Shown piece by piece: positions 61,430-64,000 of a stretch of DNA of 64,000 nt. How positions within the stretch are numbered: position 1 is the stretch's first letter; each line of letters starts with the position of its first letter. Location: positions 17,601,233 through 17,665,232 of the forward strand of contig JAQNBH010000007.1 of assembly GCA_028752905.1 (NCBI GenBank). The letters run 5' to 3'. The notes beneath the pieces are model-generated. The model ran no database searches. It had not been told where the DNA came from and worked only from the letters and a program-made list of their open reading frames with translations. Origin of the DNA: Cladorhizidae sp. MBARI D1340-BT2. Taxonomy: Eukaryota; Porifera; Demospongiae; Poecilosclerida; Cladorhizidae. The translations under genes were made by a program, and so were the position numbers.

Positions 61430-62100
61430 TCATTTCCCCAGACATCCCAATAATAAAAGAACCTCCCAAAATAGTGGAGGGAGGAGGGGGGGAGGGGCCA
61501 TCATTAGCAGCTGCTCGTCCTCAGTTCCATATAGAGATAGCAAGCTGGCAAAATGCAACAAAGTTCCATAAGAAGTGGATAAAAACAAAATGGTGGCAAT
61601 TTAAACTAGAAAGTTAATTTTGTTCCTACAGAGTGATTCACACGCGCACGTGAAGAAGAGTGAAGCATCACCAAGTTTCATGGAGTGCGGAGGTCAAGCC
61701 CAGGATAATTGGGAATGTCCACAGTATGTGCATTTTCTTCCCACTGATTCCTAGCCACGCCCCTCAGCCATAGCCGGAGTATTAGGTGGGCCAAGAACTT
61801 GTTGACGGGAACATCCATACAGATGCTGCCCAAGGACCACACAGTTGGGCAATAGGTAAGGGGAAGGGTGTGTGAGGGGTGTGTGTGTGTGTGTGCATGT
61901 GTATGTGTGTGTGTGTGTACATGTGTGTAACAGGTCTGAGAAAAGGTCTTGAAGTAGTCATTTATTAAAGTACACCTTTGACCTTACCTACAACATGGGG
62001 TGAAATTTCATCATAAGCACAAGTGACCTTTGAATTACAATTACACTAGCCCCTAGTACAGCCAGACCTCTTGCTACAAACTTGAATCTACTGCACTCGA
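61430..62100. other. Unique segment between arrays; weak exon-like sequence only
   Basis: A minus-strand frame after a pyrimidine-rich tract and acceptor-like gggcag (about 61,825) reads ICMDVPVNKFLAHLILRLWL and stays open to a TGA near 61,690. It joins in phase with an exon-like segment at 63,489-63,519 (MLATSEDRN). I do not recognise the protein. A (TG)n lies at 61,878-61,930. Confidence 0.25.
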
Positions 62101-62104
62101 TCTT

Positions 62105-63350
62105 TAAGACTGGAATGAAACTAGAGCTGATCTTAAGACTGGAATGAAACTAGGGCTGATCTTAAGACTGGAATGAAACTAGGGCTGATCTTAAGACTGG
62201 AATGAAACTAGAGCCTATCTTAAGACTGGAATGAAACTAGGGCTGATCTTAAGACTGGAATGAAACTAGAGCCTATCTTAAGACTGGAATGAAACTAGTG
62301 CTGATCTTAAGACTGGAATGAAACTAGAGCCTATCTTAAGACTGGAATGAAACTAGGGCTGATCTTAAGACTGGAATGAAACTAGAGCTGATCTTAAAAC
62401 TGGAATGAAACTAGAGCTGATCTTAAGACTGGAATGAAATTAGAGCCGATCTTAAGACTGGAATGAAATTAGAGCCGATCTTAACACTGGAATGAAATTA
62501 GAGCTGATCTTAAGACTGGAATGAAACTAGAGCTGATCTTAAGACTGGAATGAAACTAGAGCCGATCTTAAGACTGGAATGAAACTAGAGCTGATCTTAA
62601 GACTGGAATGAAACTAGAGCTGATCTTAAGACTGGAATGAAACTAGAGCTGATCTTAAGACTGGAATGAAACTAGAGCTGATCTTAAGACTGGAATGAAA
62701 TTAGAGCCGATCTTAAGACTGGAATGAAATTAGAGCTGATCTTAAGACTGGAATGAAACTAGAGCTGATCTTAAGACTGGAATGAAACTAGAGCTGATCT
62801 TAAGACTGGAATGAAACTAGAGCTGATCTTAAGACTGGAATGAAACTAGAGCTGATCTTAAGACTGGAATGAAACTAGAGCTGATCTTAAGACTGGAATG
62901 AAACTAGAGCTGATCTTAAGACTGGAATGAAACTAGAGCTGATCTTAAGACTGGAATGAAATTAGAGCCGATCTTAAGACTGGAATGAAATTAGAGCTGA
63001 TCTTAAGACTGGAATGAAACTAGAGCTGAGCTTAAGACTGGAATGAAACTAGAGCTGATCTTAAGACTGGAATGAAACTAGAGCTGATCTTAAGACTGGA
63101 ATGAAATTAGAGCTGATCTTAAGACTGGAATGAAACTAGAGCTGATCTTAAGACTGGAATGAAACTAGAGCTGATCTTAAGACTGGAATGAAACTAGAGC
63201 TGATCTTAAGACTGGAATGAAACTAGAGCTGATCTTGAGACTGGAATGAAACTAGAGCTGATCTTAAGACTGGAATGAAACTAGAGCCGATCTTAAGACT
63301 GGAATGAAATGAGAGCCGATCTTAAGACTGGAATGAAACTAGAGCCAATT
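62105..63350. repeat. 29-bp minisatellite, ~43 units
   Basis: Unit tcttaagactggaatgaaac + tagagctga, with gccga, ggctga and aattaga variants. The last unit is followed by unique sequence at 63,351. Confidence 0.97.
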
Positions 63351-63520
63351 CAATTTCTATTCAGTAAGTAATCTAATGTTCATTAACATCGAACATGTTT
63401 GTACTATAAAGTATTTTCAATGCGCGGATAAGCCCCCTTTTCTCAGATGACCTTTAGTCAGATGATGTGACCTCTACAGTACAGTACCTGTTGCGGTCTT
63501 CAGACGTAGCCAGCATATCT

Positions 63521-63551
<31 letters not shown>

Positions 63552-63714
63552 GATGGCCATCACTGTACAGAACAATTAATGAAGAGCTCTCTCTGTGCAT
63601 GGCATTATGACTACATGTATGTGGCATTGTATTTGGCTGTCTTCAAGACAGCACTTCATTAACATTATTCATTGAGCGGACCATTATCTCATATAGGAAG
63701 TAGAAGAGTGTCTA

Positions 63715-64000
63715 GTACTGCTACAGCCTCCCCTAGGGCATCCTAGAGCCTCCCCTAGGGCATCCTGCCAGTTACTGCTACAGCCTCCCCTAGGACATCC
63801 TGCCAGTACTTGGGCGGGGCCATATCTCAGGAACAGTTGAGAGTTGGGCGATTTTTTTTGGCATGGCGACATATCTCATACATAGGAACTTGTAGGATGA
63901 GTATGAACCAATTCTGAGAATATGACCCCGAAGCCCCTGGTTGAGTTGATATGCCTATAAAGCCACAGAGAGATCTACTGCTACAGCCTCCTAGGGCATC
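63715..64000. repeat. Short CCTAGGGCATCCT-type repeat at the window edge
   Basis: 'ctgctacagcctcccctagg' + 'gcatcctgccagt'-type segments recur at 63,718-63,800 and again at 63,978-64,000. Confidence 0.7.

Noticed and set aside
52465..61600. Very long open frames (up to ~1,850 codons) on both strands
   Set aside because: They are the 33-bp satellite read in different frames. A repeat whose unit is a multiple of three without stops is open indefinitely, and all frames look equally good; the frames also run over the real ZNF830 exon in the wrong frame.
61680..61860. Protein-kinase fragment (TVWSLG resembling a kinase subdomain)
   Set aside because: The resemblance is a few residues only; no catalytic or glycine-rich motif is present, and the segment lies upstream of the likelier acceptor, so it would be intron.
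52545..64000. ZNF830 zinc-finger exon
   Set aside because: Searched on the minus strand for the C2H2 pattern; none was found outside the arrays, so the exon is taken to be outside the window or in the gap region.

Overview
The window is eukaryotic and almost certainly animal. Its genes are split by GT-AG introns (one is GC-AG), most of the DNA is intronic mini- and microsatellite, and the recognisable proteins are SPAG6, an axonemal central-pair armadillo protein, and ZNF830, a nuclear zinc-finger/coiled-coil protein. The transposon families are typical of marine invertebrates. A sponge or other early-branching animal is plausible, but that is inference; no sequence here fixes the species.

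Layout. (1) 2,018-39,059, minus strand: SPAG6. Ten coding exons join in frame into 458 codons that align end to end with the vertebrate protein as I remember it. Only the last ~50 residues are missing and must lie left of the window. The ten exons total 1,374 bases spread over 37 kb. (2) Intron 2 (18,006-33,755) holds a 42-bp minisatellite of ~4.2 kb, fold-back elements, and a Ty3/gypsy-type LTR retrotransposon (25,884-33,664, opposite strand to SPAG6). A 3.4-kb cut-and-paste DNA transposon (26,962-30,327) has inserted into that retrotransposon. (3) 39,060-39,145: compact SPAG6 promoter with a perfect X-box (RFX site), the hallmark of ciliary genes, centred between the SPAG6 start and a possible divergent start. 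(4) 39.2-42.0 kb: relics of a hAT-like transposase and of a non-LTR reverse transcriptase. (5) 42,081-52,544, minus strand: the C-terminal three exons of ZNF830. Its introns hold 36-, 39- and 28-bp arrays, and the intron upstream of the first visible exon holds an 8.7-kb array of a 33-bp unit containing a 100-N gap. The zinc-finger exon(s) are not in the window. (6) 61.4-64 kb: a 29-bp array and no identified gene, only a weak pair of exon-like segments.

The most interesting observations are the X-box promoter; a 53-bp minisatellite in SPAG6 intron 3 that appears to have been born from the exon 3/donor junction; UG-dinucleotide tracts in place of pyrimidine tracts at four of nine SPAG6 acceptors; a GC-AG intron; and the nested transposons, which have delimitable termini and target-site duplications. 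Most long open frames here are artefacts of repeat units whose length is a multiple of three (33, 39, 42 bp) and were not annotated as genes. I found no evidence of a novel defence-like or otherwise unprecedented protein system.
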